This document shows, one piece after another, positions 8,349-16,081 of a stretch of 64,000 nucleotides of DNA (position 1 is the first letter of the stretch; every line of letters starts with the position of its first letter). The DNA lies in the NCBI RefSeq assembly GCF_047302405.1, contig NZ_CP154853.1, forward strand, positions 1,736,001 to 1,800,000. Direction: 5' to 3'. Both the position numbers and the translations under genes were made by a program. This DNA comes from Alkalihalobacillus sp047302405 (GTDB lineage: Bacteria; Bacillota; Bacilli; Bacillales; Bacillaceae_D). The notes under the pieces are model-generated. The model did not search any database. It was not told the DNA's origin and saw only the letters and a list, made by a program, of their open reading frames with translations.

Positions 8349-9050
8349 TTAATTAAATTTATAACCTATTCCCCAAACTGTGGTAATGATCTCTTCTAAA
8401 ATACCTGCTGATTCTAGCTTAGAACGAATATTTTTGATGTGGGAATCTACTGCTCGTGTAGCACCTATATATTCGTCATCCCAAATCAATTGAAGTAAAT
8501 CTTCCCTAGAATAGACTCTGCCTGGAGCTGAAGCAAGCTTATATAACAAATCAAATTCTTTTGCCGTAAAGGTGATCTGATTATTTTTATAATAAACTTG
8601 TCGTTTTTTAAATAAAACCTGTAATCCGTTTGTTAATATCAAATCTCCTCTGTCCTCATTCTTATTCTGATAAGATACTCTCCTCAAGAGTGCTTGTACT
8701 CTTGCTACTAATTCTTCAGGTTCAAATGGTTTAACTATATAATCATCAGCTCCTAGGTTTAACCCCATCACCCTATCGTGTAAATCTTTTCTTGCAGATA
8801 ACATGAGAATAGGGATAGAAGAAGTCATTCTTACTTTTTGACAGAACTCAAAACCGTCCATGATCGGCATCATTAAATCTAATATAACAAGATCACATCG
8901 ATCGGATAGTAATTTGATTTGCTCTAATGCTTCTTCTCCATTGGATGCTTCAAATATGTTATATTCATTATCAGAAAGGTAAATTTTTAACAAATTGCGC
9001 ATTGTCCATTCATCATCAATAATTAATATATTTTTTCTAGCCTTCATCAC
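8349..9050 (-). CDS. OmpR/PhoB-family response regulator
   Basis: The 233-residue regulator has a receiver domain (acidic pair Asp12/Asp13, phosphoacceptor Asp58 in LVILDLMMP, conserved Lys in DDYIVKPF) and a C-terminal winged helix (AVDSHIKNIRSKL, TVWGIGYKF). It is the first gene of the operon. Its own promoter carries the 18-bp element also found before resA, bdbD and the double-AbrB gene. This makes it the leading candidate for the factor that binds that element. It resembles ResD but is placed before, not after, resABC. Confidence 0.88.
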   Translation of the reverse strand: MMKARKNILIIDDEWTMRNLLKIYLSDNEYNIFEASNGEEALEQIKLLSDRCDLVILDLMMPIMDGFEFCQKVRMTSSIPILMLSARKDLHDRVMGLNLGADDYIVKPFEPEELVARVQALLRRVSYQNKNEDRGDLILTNGLQVLFKKRQVYYKNNQITFTAKEFDLLYKLASAPGRVYSREDLLQLIWDDEYIGATRAVDSHIKNIRSKLESAGILEEIITTVWGIGYKFN

Positions 9051-9078
9051 GCTATCTCCTTTATTATCATCTCAAACT

Positions 9079-9111
9079 AACATATAGTATAAATGTGTAA
9101 AAAACGTGGAG
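9079..9111 (-). promoter_or_regulatory. Response regulator promoter with shared 18-bp element
   Basis: CTCCACGTTTTTTACACA (9094-9111, minus strand) is followed after 9 bp by the hexamer TATGTT (9079-9084). The predicted start site lies near 9072, about 20 bp before the start codon. This is the autoregulatory copy of the four-member set. Confidence 0.65.
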
Positions 9112-9166
9112 ATATAAAAATGATTACAACATAAATATTATCACAAAGCTAAAGGAGAATGATTTT

Positions 9167-9472
9167 ATGCACAACAAATATAACGATCTTGATAAAGAAA
9201 CCTTATTTATAGTTTCACAAACATTTAAAGCCCTTGGAGATCCTACTCGAATTAGAATTTTACACTTGTTAGCTAACCGAGAATGTTCTGTAGGTGAAAT
9301 TGTCGAGCAACTTTCCCTAGGCCAATCCACCGTTTCACATCAATTGAGATTTCTTAAAAACTTAAGGTTGGTAAAATCTCGTAGAGTTGGTACTTCTATG
9401 TATTATTCTCCGGAAGATGAACATGTTATTAATTTACTTGAAAAAACGATTCAACACTCTTCTCATGATTAA
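9167..9472 (+). CDS. czrA: CzrA, ArsR/SmtB-family zinc/cobalt repressor
   Basis: This 101-residue winged-helix repressor senses Zn/Co. The alpha-5 metal site is complete: Asp84, His86, His97 and His100, the same numbering as in characterised CzrA proteins. It lacks the CadC cysteines. The recognition helix region is SLGQSTVSHQLRFLK. It is followed 104 bp later by a CDF zinc exporter, its expected target. The start ATG has AAAGGAG upstream. Confidence 0.93.
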   Translation: MHNKYNDLDKETLFIVSQTFKALGDPTRIRILHLLANRECSVGEIVEQLSLGQSTVSHQLRFLKNLRLVKSRRVGTSMYYSPEDEHVINLLEKTIQHSSHD

Positions 9473-9501
9473 AAGTAAAAATGAAATTTTGAAATAAAGT
9501 G

Positions 9502-9558
9502 TTCAAAAGAAAAGTATTTGTGATACACTCATTATATGATTATATGTTCATATAATGA
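9502..9558 (+). promoter_or_regulatory. czcD promoter and CzrA-type operator
   Basis: A perfect inverted repeat, TCATTATATG (9529-9538) and CATATAATGA (9549-9558), has a 10-bp spacer that itself contains TATATG. A likely promoter is TTCAAA (9502-9507) with TACACT (9524-9529), placing the palindrome over the start site. Binding by CzrA is inferred from adjacency and from the AT-rich palindrome typical of the family. Confidence 0.6.
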
Positions 9559-9576
9559 TTTAAAGGAGTTGGAACT

Positions 9577-10476
9577 ATGGGACACCACCACCATCATTCT
9601 ACTGGTCAGGCGAACAAAAAAAAACTTATTATAGCCATGATCATTATAGGAAGTTGGATGTTCATTCAATTTTTAGGAGGACTTTGGACAGGAAGTTTGG
9701 CACTATTAGCCGATGCAGTCCATATGTTTAATGATTTCTCTAATTTATTTATTAGCTTGATTGCCATTATCCTTGCAGCAAAAGCAGCCACGAAAAGACG
9801 AACGTTTGGTAATCATCGTTACGAAGTACTATCTTCTCTGCTAAACAGCTTAGCTTTGTTAGCTATTGCTTTCTTTGTTGTTAAAGAAGCGATTGATCGT
9901 ATCATTTCTCCTCAAGATGTTATGGGCGGTGCCATGATGATTATCGCCATAATCGGTCTCATCGCCAATATTGGTGCTATGTTTGCTTTAACACGAGGAG
10001 ATGTTAAGAACAATTTAAATATGCGAGGAGCTTATTTACATGTATTGAGTGACACATTAGGTTCAGTGGCAGCCATTATAGCTGCTCTTATCATTTACTT
10101 TACTGGCTGGAACATCGCAGACCCTATTCTAAGTATTCTTATTTCATTCATGATTGCTTTCTCAGCATTCCGATTACTTAAAGACACTGTCCATGTATTA
10201 TTAGAAGGAACTCCAGCTCATATTGATATCGAACAAGTCAAACAAGATTTACTACAAATGAAAGGTGTTGAAAATGTACATGATTTGCATATTTGGACCA
10301 TCACATCTGGAATTAATAGTTTAACCGTGCACCTTATTGTTAATCCTCAATATATCAGTCAACAAGACGCTCTTATCCAAGCTAATCAGTATGTACGAGA
10401 AACGCTTGACATAAAACACAGTACGATTCAAATTGAAACTGATGATATGAGGGAGTTTGAACATCCAAATATTTAA
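9577..10476 (+). CDS. czcD: Cation diffusion facilitator zinc/cobalt exporter CzcD
   Basis: This 299-residue proton-coupled exporter has six membrane helices and a C-terminal ferredoxin-like cytoplasmic domain. A His-rich N-terminus (MGHHHHHST) probably binds metal. Site A residues are seen as HMFND in helix 2 and HVLSD in helix 5. The C-terminal domain shows VHDLHIWTI. It is controlled by the upstream CzrA module and ends at a strong terminator. Confidence 0.93.
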   Translation: MGHHHHHSTGQANKKKLIIAMIIIGSWMFIQFLGGLWTGSLALLADAVHMFNDFSNLFISLIAIILAAKAATKRRTFGNHRYEVLSSLLNSLALLAIAFFVVKEAIDRIISPQDVMGGAMMIIAIIGLIANIGAMFALTRGDVKNNLNMRGAYLHVLSDTLGSVAAIIAALIIYFTGWNIADPILSILISFMIAFSAFRLLKDTVHVLLEGTPAHIDIEQVKQDLLQMKGVENVHDLHIWTITSGINSLTVHLIVNPQYISQQDALIQANQYVRETLDIKHSTIQIETDDMREFEHPNI

Positions 10477-10479
10477 AGG

Positions 10480-10519
10480 AAAAGACGTTTGTGTAGTTAT
10501 CTTTACACAAACGTCTTTT
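10480..10519 (+). terminator. Terminator after czcD
   Basis: A 16-bp perfect stem (AAAAGACGTTTGTGTA and complement) with an 8-nt loop is followed by a T tract. It probably works in both directions, since the convergent murein hydrolase gene ends 16 bp away. Confidence 0.85.
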
Positions 10520-10534
10520 TTATTGACTGTACTG

Positions 10535-11737
10535 TTAAGGAATGAACTTCTGTGGGTCTACCGAGTTAGATTTAGCATTATTCCATCCACCCAAATGAAC
10601 CTCATAATGAAGATGTGCACCAAATGACCGACCGGTATTCCCCATCAAGCCAATTTGTTGACCTTTTGATACATAGTCTCCTTTTGAGACATCTAGCCTA
10701 TCCATATGTGCATATAATGTTTGAATTTGTCGACCATCAACTTGATGCGTAAGAATAACATAGTTTCCATAACTCGTAGAATATTGAGCAAGTGTTACTT
10801 CTCCCTCATTAGCTGCCTGTATTGGAACATCTCCAGTACGGCCATTTTTACCAATATCAACCCCATAATGATAGCTTCCGCTACGAGGTCCGTACCCCGA
10901 AGTCAAACGTCCAGTGGTGGGTCTCATGAACTCCGTACTATCAACAATCGTTTGAAGCTCAGATACAGGTGCACTTGTTGATTGAACACTTCTATATTCT
11001 GCTTGGATAGCTTTTATCTCTTCGTCTTGTAGTAATATTTTTTGTTGATCTAAATCCTCTAATTTACTAATAAGATTTTTTTCTTTTTCTTCTACCGTTA
11101 GTAACAAATCTTCTTTTTCGAGACGTTGTAACTCTAAGTTCTTTTTCATTTCCGTTAATTCATATACCATATTTTCATTTGTTGTTTTTTTGAACTCAAC
11201 TTGGCGTTTATTGATAGTAAGAGCATCAACATCATTTGTATATAATTCAACCAATTTTCTATCCTGTTCAGCTATTTTTGTGACAACTTGTACACGGCTA
11301 ATAAAATCTGAAAAACTCTCAGAACCTAAAATGACTGCCAGGAAGTTGTTAGACCCTTCTGTTTGATAAAGAACTCTTGCACGTCTCTTTAGCAACTCTT
11401 CACGTTCCACAACTCTTTCTTCTAATACCTCAATTTCATCATTTAGACTATCGATTTCATTATTTAACTTTTCAATTTCACTATTTTTATCTCTTATATT
11501 TTGATTTAACTCCGTTGTTTCTCTATCCATGAGCTCTATATCTTGGTCGATTTCTTTAATTTCCTCCCTAATTTGCTTTAATTCCTCACCGGCAACATCC
11601 ATTTCTTCTTGATTTTTTTGTTGTTTTTCCTTAATTTCACTAACTCTCTGTACATCATCAGCATAAACTGCATTCGCACTTATCATGACTAATACTATTA
11701 TTAGTAGTATTAACTTCAGACTATTTAAATTCACCAA
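10535..11737 (-). CDS. Secreted coiled-coil M23 (LytM) protein, EnvC/PcsB-like murein hydrolase activator
   Basis: The 400-residue protein has a signal peptide (about 1-26, ending ANAVYA) and a long charged coiled coil (about 30-240). The LytM domain follows at about 270-400. Zinc-site motifs are present: HYGVD for HxGxD and GAHLHYEV for HxH. Such proteins cut, or switch on enzymes that cut, peptidoglycan crosslinks during division or wall growth. Because the HxGxD and HxH residues are kept, it may be an active peptidase. Confidence 0.85.
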   Translation of the reverse strand: MVNLNSLKLILLIIVLVMISANAVYADDVQRVSEIKEKQQKNQEEMDVAGEELKQIREEIKEIDQDIELMDRETTELNQNIRDKNSEIEKLNNEIDSLNDEIEVLEERVVEREELLKRRARVLYQTEGSNNFLAVILGSESFSDFISRVQVVTKIAEQDRKLVELYTNDVDALTINKRQVEFKKTTNENMVYELTEMKKNLELQRLEKEDLLLTVEEKEKNLISKLEDLDQQKILLQDEEIKAIQAEYRSVQSTSAPVSELQTIVDSTEFMRPTTGRLTSGYGPRSGSYHYGVDIGKNGRTGDVPIQAANEGEVTLAQYSTSYGNYVILTHQVDGRQIQTLYAHMDRLDVSKGDYVSKGQQIGLMGNTGRSFGAHLHYEVHLGGWNNAKSNSVDPQKFIP

Positions 11738-11905
11738 AATATCCTCCGTTCAATAACAATTACTATTATTAAGTTAAACTTTTGCAAAATTTGTCGGCTA
11801 CATTTCTTAATATAAAAGAATACGAGGCTAAGTATGTAGGTAATTTTAATTACGATTTTGTTACAAAACAATTACTTGTGTTTAATATTAAGGTTGATAA
11901 TAAAA

Positions 11906-11938
11906 CTCCATGATTTCTACACACTTAAAGTGTAAATT
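11906..11938 (+). promoter_or_regulatory. bdbD promoter with shared 18-bp element
   Basis: CTCCATGATTTCTACACA (11906-11923) is followed after 9 bp by TAAATT (11933-11938). This is the only plus-strand member of the four-copy set. It drives bdbD-bdbC-ctaG, with a leader of about 50 nt. Confidence 0.62.
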
Positions 11939-11992
11939 CAAAAAAGGAACTTTACCTTATTCAAAGTTTCAATAAACATTAGAGGTGTACAT

Positions 11993-12688
11993 ATGACAAA
12001 TAAGAAGAACAAATTCCCTAAAACAATGGTTGTAATTACATTAATTATCGTAGGACTAGTAATTGCAACATTCTATTCATTAACTCGTAATGATGCCGTA
12101 GCACCAACCAACGAGTTTGAGGAAATACCTAATATAGAGGGGCAACCAACACTAGGTAATGAAGGTGCTCCAGTAACAGTAATTGAATTTGGTGACTACA
12201 AATGTCCTGCATGTAAAGCTTGGGATGAATCTATCTTTCCACTATTGAAAGAAAGTTATATTGATACAGGGAAAGTCAACTATTCCTACATTAATACTCC
12301 TTTCCATGGTGAAGAATCAGTTTTAGCTGCACTAGCAAGTGAGTCTGTTTGGGACCAGGACCCAGAAGGATTCTGGAATTTCCATAAAGAAGTATTCCAA
12401 CAACAGCCTGATGTACAAAACCACGATGATGCTTGGATTACACCTGAGAAGCTTATAGAAATAGCAGAGCAAGTAAATGTAAATGTAGACTTAGACCAGC
12501 TAATGAATGACATTGTAAATCAAACATACGTAGATGAAGTTCTAAATGATCAAGCTCAAGTTGAAAAATTCAACGTATCGTTAACACCAAGTATTTTCAT
12601 TAACGACACCATGGTAGAGGATCCTTTTGACTATGATACGATTGTGAAATTAATAGAGGAGAATTTGGAGGAAAACGAACGTGAATAA
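11993..12688 (+). CDS. bdbD: Membrane-anchored DsbA-like disulfide oxidoreductase BdbD
   Basis: The protein has 231 residues: an N-terminal anchor (about 10-28) and a thioredoxin fold with a helical insert. The active site is Cys71-Pro-Ala-Cys74 in YKCPACKAW, and the cis-proline loop is SLTPSIFIN. It introduces disulfides into exported proteins and is reoxidised by BdbC, which follows with an 8-bp overlap. The promoter element it shares with resA suggests that disulfide formation and cytochrome c maturation are regulated together. Confidence 0.93.
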   Translation: MTNKKNKFPKTMVVITLIIVGLVIATFYSLTRNDAVAPTNEFEEIPNIEGQPTLGNEGAPVTVIEFGDYKCPACKAWDESIFPLLKESYIDTGKVNYSYINTPFHGEESVLAALASESVWDQDPEGFWNFHKEVFQQQPDVQNHDDAWITPEKLIEIAEQVNVNVDLDQLMNDIVNQTYVDEVLNDQAQVEKFNVSLTPSIFINDTMVEDPFDYDTIVKLIEENLEENERE

Positions 12689-13127
12689 ATACAAACAAAA
12701 TCAAATTCTTTTATATGCATCCTGGGTAGTCTCCATTGTGGCTACCTTAGGAAGCCTATATTTTAGTGAAATACGAGGTTTTATTCCTTGTGAATTTTGT
12801 TGGTATCAGCGAATTTTTATGTATCCTTTATCAATTATTCTTGGAATTGCCGTATTTAACAGTGATTTCAACATAAAAAAATATGTGCTACCCCTTTCAA
12901 TAATCGGTGGGTCAATTTCTTTCTATCATTATCTCATGCAAAAAGTACCTTCCATCGGAGCCATAAAGCCTTGTGCAAATGGTGTACCTTGTAATGTTCA
13001 ATACATTAATTGGTTTGGATTTATTACCATCCCATTTTTAGCTTTAGTAGCATTCTCACTTATTACATTACTACTTATCTTTATAAAAAACAAAAAAACG
13101 ACTACTGATATATTGGAGGATGAATAA
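12681..13127 (+). CDS. bdbC: DsbB-like quinone-linked thiol oxidase BdbC
   Basis: This 148-residue four-helix membrane protein reoxidises BdbD and passes the electrons to quinone. Its two cysteine pairs are Cys37/Cys40 (CEFCWYQR) and Cys98/Cys104 (KPCANGVPCN). The start overlaps bdbD by 8 bp, and the stop abuts the GTG of the next gene. Confidence 0.93.
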   Translation: MNKYKQNQILLYASWVVSIVATLGSLYFSEIRGFIPCEFCWYQRIFMYPLSIILGIAVFNSDFNIKKYVLPLSIIGGSISFYHYLMQKVPSIGAIKPCANGVPCNVQYINWFGFITIPFLALVAFSLITLLLIFIKNKKTTTDILEDE

Positions 13128-13892
13128 GTGAGTATTATGTGGACTGTTATTCAACTACTCTTATTTGCTACTACATTAAAGTTTTATCACAATTTAACAA
13201 AACGAAAAAAAAATGACACTAATATTGCAAGAAAAGTCTCCTTCATATCGGGGCTTTTTCTCTTAGTATTCATTTTTTCTTATCCTATGTTAAATTTCAG
13301 TCAATCGTATTTTTTGGTCTATATGCTTCAGCAGACTACCCTTTATTTCTTAGTCCCGATACTAATTTTATTTGGACTAAATGAAAGTTTATTGATGAAT
13401 TTTCATATACATCCACATATTAATAAAATATGGAGAATAATTACAAATCCTTTTATCTCATTGCCTTTGTTTAATATTTTATTTTCCCTTTATTTCTTTC
13501 CAGCTATTTTTGATACGGTCATGGGTAGTCCTTTATTGACAATAATACTAACAATTATTTTTATTCTATTATCATTTGTTATGTGGTGGCCTATCGCAGC
13601 ACCTGTTAAAAATGGTACAACACTCCCACCATTGATGAAGATTATTTACATAGTTGGAATGGGTGCATTTATGACTCCGCTTGCTGCTTTTTTGATTTTC
13701 ACAAATCAGATTCTATATAATACGTATAGTGTTACAAACCTTTCTGAAACTCTGTTACTAAATGATCAACAGGCTGGTGGAGTAGCCATGAAAATCATGC
13801 AAATGCTGATTTATTGTTTTATGATAGGAATTGCTTTTATTGAAGCACAAAAAGAAGAAGAACAAAATAGAGGTGAAGAACTTTCAATGTAG
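13128..13892 (+). CDS. CtaG-type cytochrome c oxidase assembly factor (caa3_CtaG family)
   Basis: The 254-residue protein has about seven membrane helices and the family stretch MWWPIAAPVK followed by IYIVGMGAFMTPLAAFLIF. CtaG proteins of Bacillus are needed for active caa3 oxidase, probably for copper centre assembly. Translation starts at GTG, immediately after the bdbC stop, with GGAGG about 9 bp upstream. Placement with bdbDC links oxidase assembly to disulfide chemistry. Confidence 0.85.
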   Translation: MSIMWTVIQLLLFATTLKFYHNLTKRKKNDTNIARKVSFISGLFLLVFIFSYPMLNFSQSYFLVYMLQQTTLYFLVPILILFGLNESLLMNFHIHPHINKIWRIITNPFISLPLFNILFSLYFFPAIFDTVMGSPLLTIILTIIFILLSFVMWWPIAAPVKNGTTLPPLMKIIYIVGMGAFMTPLAAFLIFTNQILYNTYSVTNLSETLLLNDQQAGGVAMKIMQMLIYCFMIGIAFIEAQKEEEQNRGEELSM

Positions 13893-13903
13893 AATGGACT
13901 GTA

Positions 13904-13936
13904 TTAAAGAGGCTATTTTTTTATAAGCCTCTTTAA
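13904..13936 (+). terminator. Terminator after ctaG
   Basis: An 11-bp perfect stem (TTAAAGAGGCT and complement) encloses an 11-nt T-rich loop. It lies 12 bp after the stop codon and may serve both convergent genes. Confidence 0.7.
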
Positions 13937-13956
13937 ATGCTTTTTGAGAATAAATA

Positions 13957-14277
13957 TTATTTGATTTTTATAACTTTTAGAGTAATCTCATGATTATAGT
14001 TTATATGAATTTCAAAATCGGTTCCTTTTTCTATTTGTAACTGTCGTCTTAATTCTACGGGAATCCATATTCTTCCGTCTTCGCTTAAAACTACTTGGTT
14101 TTCTTTCGTATTACCACCAGACTTGAAGAGAATTAGACCATCTAACTTATTATTAGTCTTAATAACAATCTCATCACCAGATGAAATCCCTAATCTCGTT
14201 CTGATTATTTTAGGAATTCTTACTGAAGTTCCATTTATTAAATTACATATCACAATATTATTCTTTTTTTGATTCAT
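13957..14277 (-). CDS. Protein with two tandem SpoVT/AbrB-type DNA-binding domains
   Basis: The protein has 106 residues built from two successive swapped-hairpin-like units: about 12-48 (GTSVRIPKIIRTRLGISSGD) and about 62-100 (GRIWIPVELRRQLQIEKG). Ordinary AbrB-type proteins have one such domain and dimerise. Two on one chain suggest a pseudo-dimer. It resembles antitoxin/AbrB-like regulators but no toxin gene is adjacent. Its promoter carries the shared 18-bp element, so it may relay the signal of the two-component system. Confidence 0.75.
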   Translation of the reverse strand: MNQKKNNIVICNLINGTSVRIPKIIRTRLGISSGDEIVIKTNNKLDGLILFKSGGNTKENQVVLSEDGRIWIPVELRRQLQIEKGTDFEIHINYNHEITLKVIKIK

Positions 14278-14307
14278 TTCATACCTCCTCCTGCTAACCT
14301 TTTTATC

Positions 14308-14340
14308 AGTATAAATCCCAACTGTATAGAAAGTATGGAG
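14308..14340 (-). promoter_or_regulatory. Double-AbrB gene promoter with shared 18-bp element
   Basis: CTCCATACTTTCTATACA (14323-14340, minus strand) is followed after 9 bp by a good -10, TATACT (14308-14313). The start codon is 31 bp further on. Confidence 0.65.
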
Positions 14341-14445
14341 GCTATTAGTTTTAAAGTTTGATTGCTGTACTTAAAAAAATTTTAAAAAAATAGTCCAACA
14401 ATTGGATGTTAAATCTAAATCGTTAATAATTGAATATATGACAAA

Positions 14446-14480
14446 AAAAGAAAAGAGTTGGTCAATTTCTCTTTTCTTTT
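14446..14480 (-). terminator. Terminator after the beta-propeller lipoprotein gene
   Basis: A perfect 12-bp stem (AAAAGAAAAGAG and complement) with an 11-nt loop lies about 40 bp beyond the stop codon. The T-rich arm supplies the termination signal. Confidence 0.55.
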
Positions 14481-14521
14481 CTATATTTTATTCTTTTCTG
14501 GCTTCTCCACCATGATATGAG

Positions 14522-15499
14522 TTATTCTTGAAAAACTATGGAATAAGGCCCTTGACCAACTTTAATATTTTCTATGATATTCATTTTTTGCTCATCAATA
14601 ACCGTTATCACATTGTCATCTAAACTGGTTACAAAAATCTGTCCACTAAAAATCGAAACATAATTAGGGTTCTGTCCAACTTCAACCTTAGCTTCTGTTT
14701 TTCTTTCAACCTTATTAAATTTTGTTAGCATCCTATCACCATGACTTAGTACATAGAAGTACTTTCCTGTTGGGTTTCCTGTTATATACATAGGCATAAA
14801 CCCAATAGAAACCTCTTTCATTAACTGTCCTTCTTGGATGTTATAAGCATAAATAAAATTGTTCCTTTTTTCCAACGTTCCGTGCCCACCTGTCCATACG
14901 AATTCCTCATCAGCATCGTAAAACAAACCAGCTGGATATTCATTAACGGGGAAATCATTAACAACCGTAAGAGTATTCAAATCAATGATACTTATTGTTG
15001 GATCTATTACACTTAGAACTATTAATCGGTTATTGTTCTCATCTAAAATCATATCGGAAGGGTATTCGGCGATAGGAATTGATTGAATCCGAATTCCATT
15101 ATTACTATCTACAACATGAACAACATTATTTTTCTTATCAGCTATAAATAAATTATTTCCAACTTCACTTATAACTATTTTATTTAACCCTTGATTAATG
15201 GTTACGAAAGGCTGAAATGATTGATCTCTACTATCAAATATATAGATATGGTCAGATAATTGATTAATTGCTAGATATTGATGTTGATTTTTTCTAATCA
15301 TATAGGAGACAACTATATCTGTGTTTACTTCATTGACAACTTTGCCTTGCTCAAGATCTAAATACATTAATTTGGGTTCTTTGGCATGACTGACAACCGC
15401 GAGTGGTGTATCAATTCGAGTTAAATCTTGTTTTTCTTCAGAACACCCACTAATAGCAATTACTACCAAAAACAAACATATAAAATGATGTCGCCTCAA
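14522..15499 (-). CDS. YncE-like beta-propeller lipoprotein
   Basis: The 325-residue protein has a lipoprotein signal (lipobox IAISGC, Cys at about 19). Repeats of about 40 residues with the pattern VVDSNNG / IIDLNTL / VIDEQK follow, typical of YVTN/YncE seven-bladed propellers. It would sit on the outer face of the membrane. The start is TTG at 15497-15499, after GGTGAGGTG. Function is unknown. Such proteins often lie near cytochrome and copper genes, in keeping with this neighbourhood. Confidence 0.75.
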   Translation of the reverse strand: MRRHHFICLFLVVIAISGCSEEKQDLTRIDTPLAVVSHAKEPKLMYLDLEQGKVVNEVNTDIVVSYMIRKNQHQYLAINQLSDHIYIFDSRDQSFQPFVTINQGLNKIVISEVGNNLFIADKKNNVVHVVDSNNGIRIQSIPIAEYPSDMILDENNNRLIVLSVIDPTISIIDLNTLTVVNDFPVNEYPAGLFYDADEEFVWTGGHGTLEKRNNFIYAYNIQEGQLMKEVSIGFMPMYITGNPTGKYFYVLSHGDRMLTKFNKVERKTEAKVEVGQNPNYVSIFSGQIFVTSLDDNVITVIDEQKMNIIENIKVGQGPYSIVFQE

Positions 15500-15521
15500 C
15501 TCAATTCACCTCACCAGTACT

Positions 15522-15605
15522 TTATTTAGCATGTCTTAATCTTAGAAGTAATGGTATTAAAAGCCCCCAAACAAGCATTATTAACCAAGCGCCAATAATT
15601 AATTG
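15522..15605 (-). pseudogene. C-terminal membrane helix fragment upstream of the propeller gene
   Basis: The reading frame from 15605 to the stop at 15522 encodes a hydrophobic helix ending PLLLRLRHAK, with a stop directly upstream of 15605. An 18-residue product could start at the ATG at 15576-15578. It may be the end of a deleted membrane protein gene or a very short membrane peptide. No family can be assigned. Confidence 0.3.
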
Positions 15606-16081
15606 TTATTTATTGATTGTGGAGGAGCTCCTAACTGATGAAGGTCAAAATAAGTACTAAGTAACTAAGCGGCCCTAACAAGTGGTTACAATAAGATAAT
15701 TCGTTTCGCCTTCTTCACTTACATTAATTAAATCTTGATATAGATATGCTTCAACCTGTAGTTTGAATAAATTCCCCTCCCACTAAATACTAAGATAAAA
15801 TTAAATGGGGCAAAAATTAATCCTGCATAAAAGCACCAACACCAACTGTTTGATAAATTGATGCTTTTGCTTTCATAGTCATCTTTTATTCTGACTAGTT
15901 CATAAACAATCTCCATTTCAAGATAATTATAAATGAAGGTTGTAAAGTATCTGTGAAGTTAATGAAAATTCGCAACTTAGATTAATAATATAAAAGGTGG
16001 CTAACTATTAATTTTTTAGTTCTTTTACAATTTTATGGTACTAAACTTTTGGAATAGTCTAAACTCATTTCCCATGTATTA
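15606..16081. other. Gene-poor junction before the TniQ island
   Basis: Only a doubtful 62-codon reading frame (15728-15916, minus) is visible. It has one hydrophobic stretch and no clear ribosome binding site, and looks like a decayed membrane gene. No repeats or RNA genes were recognised. Confidence 0.35.

Noticed and set aside
15592..15624. A fifth copy of the 18-bp promoter element upstream of the beta-propeller lipoprotein gene
   Set aside because: TGGAG is present on the plus strand but only about 11 of 18 positions fit and the spaced hexamer (TATTGG) is poor, so it is not counted.
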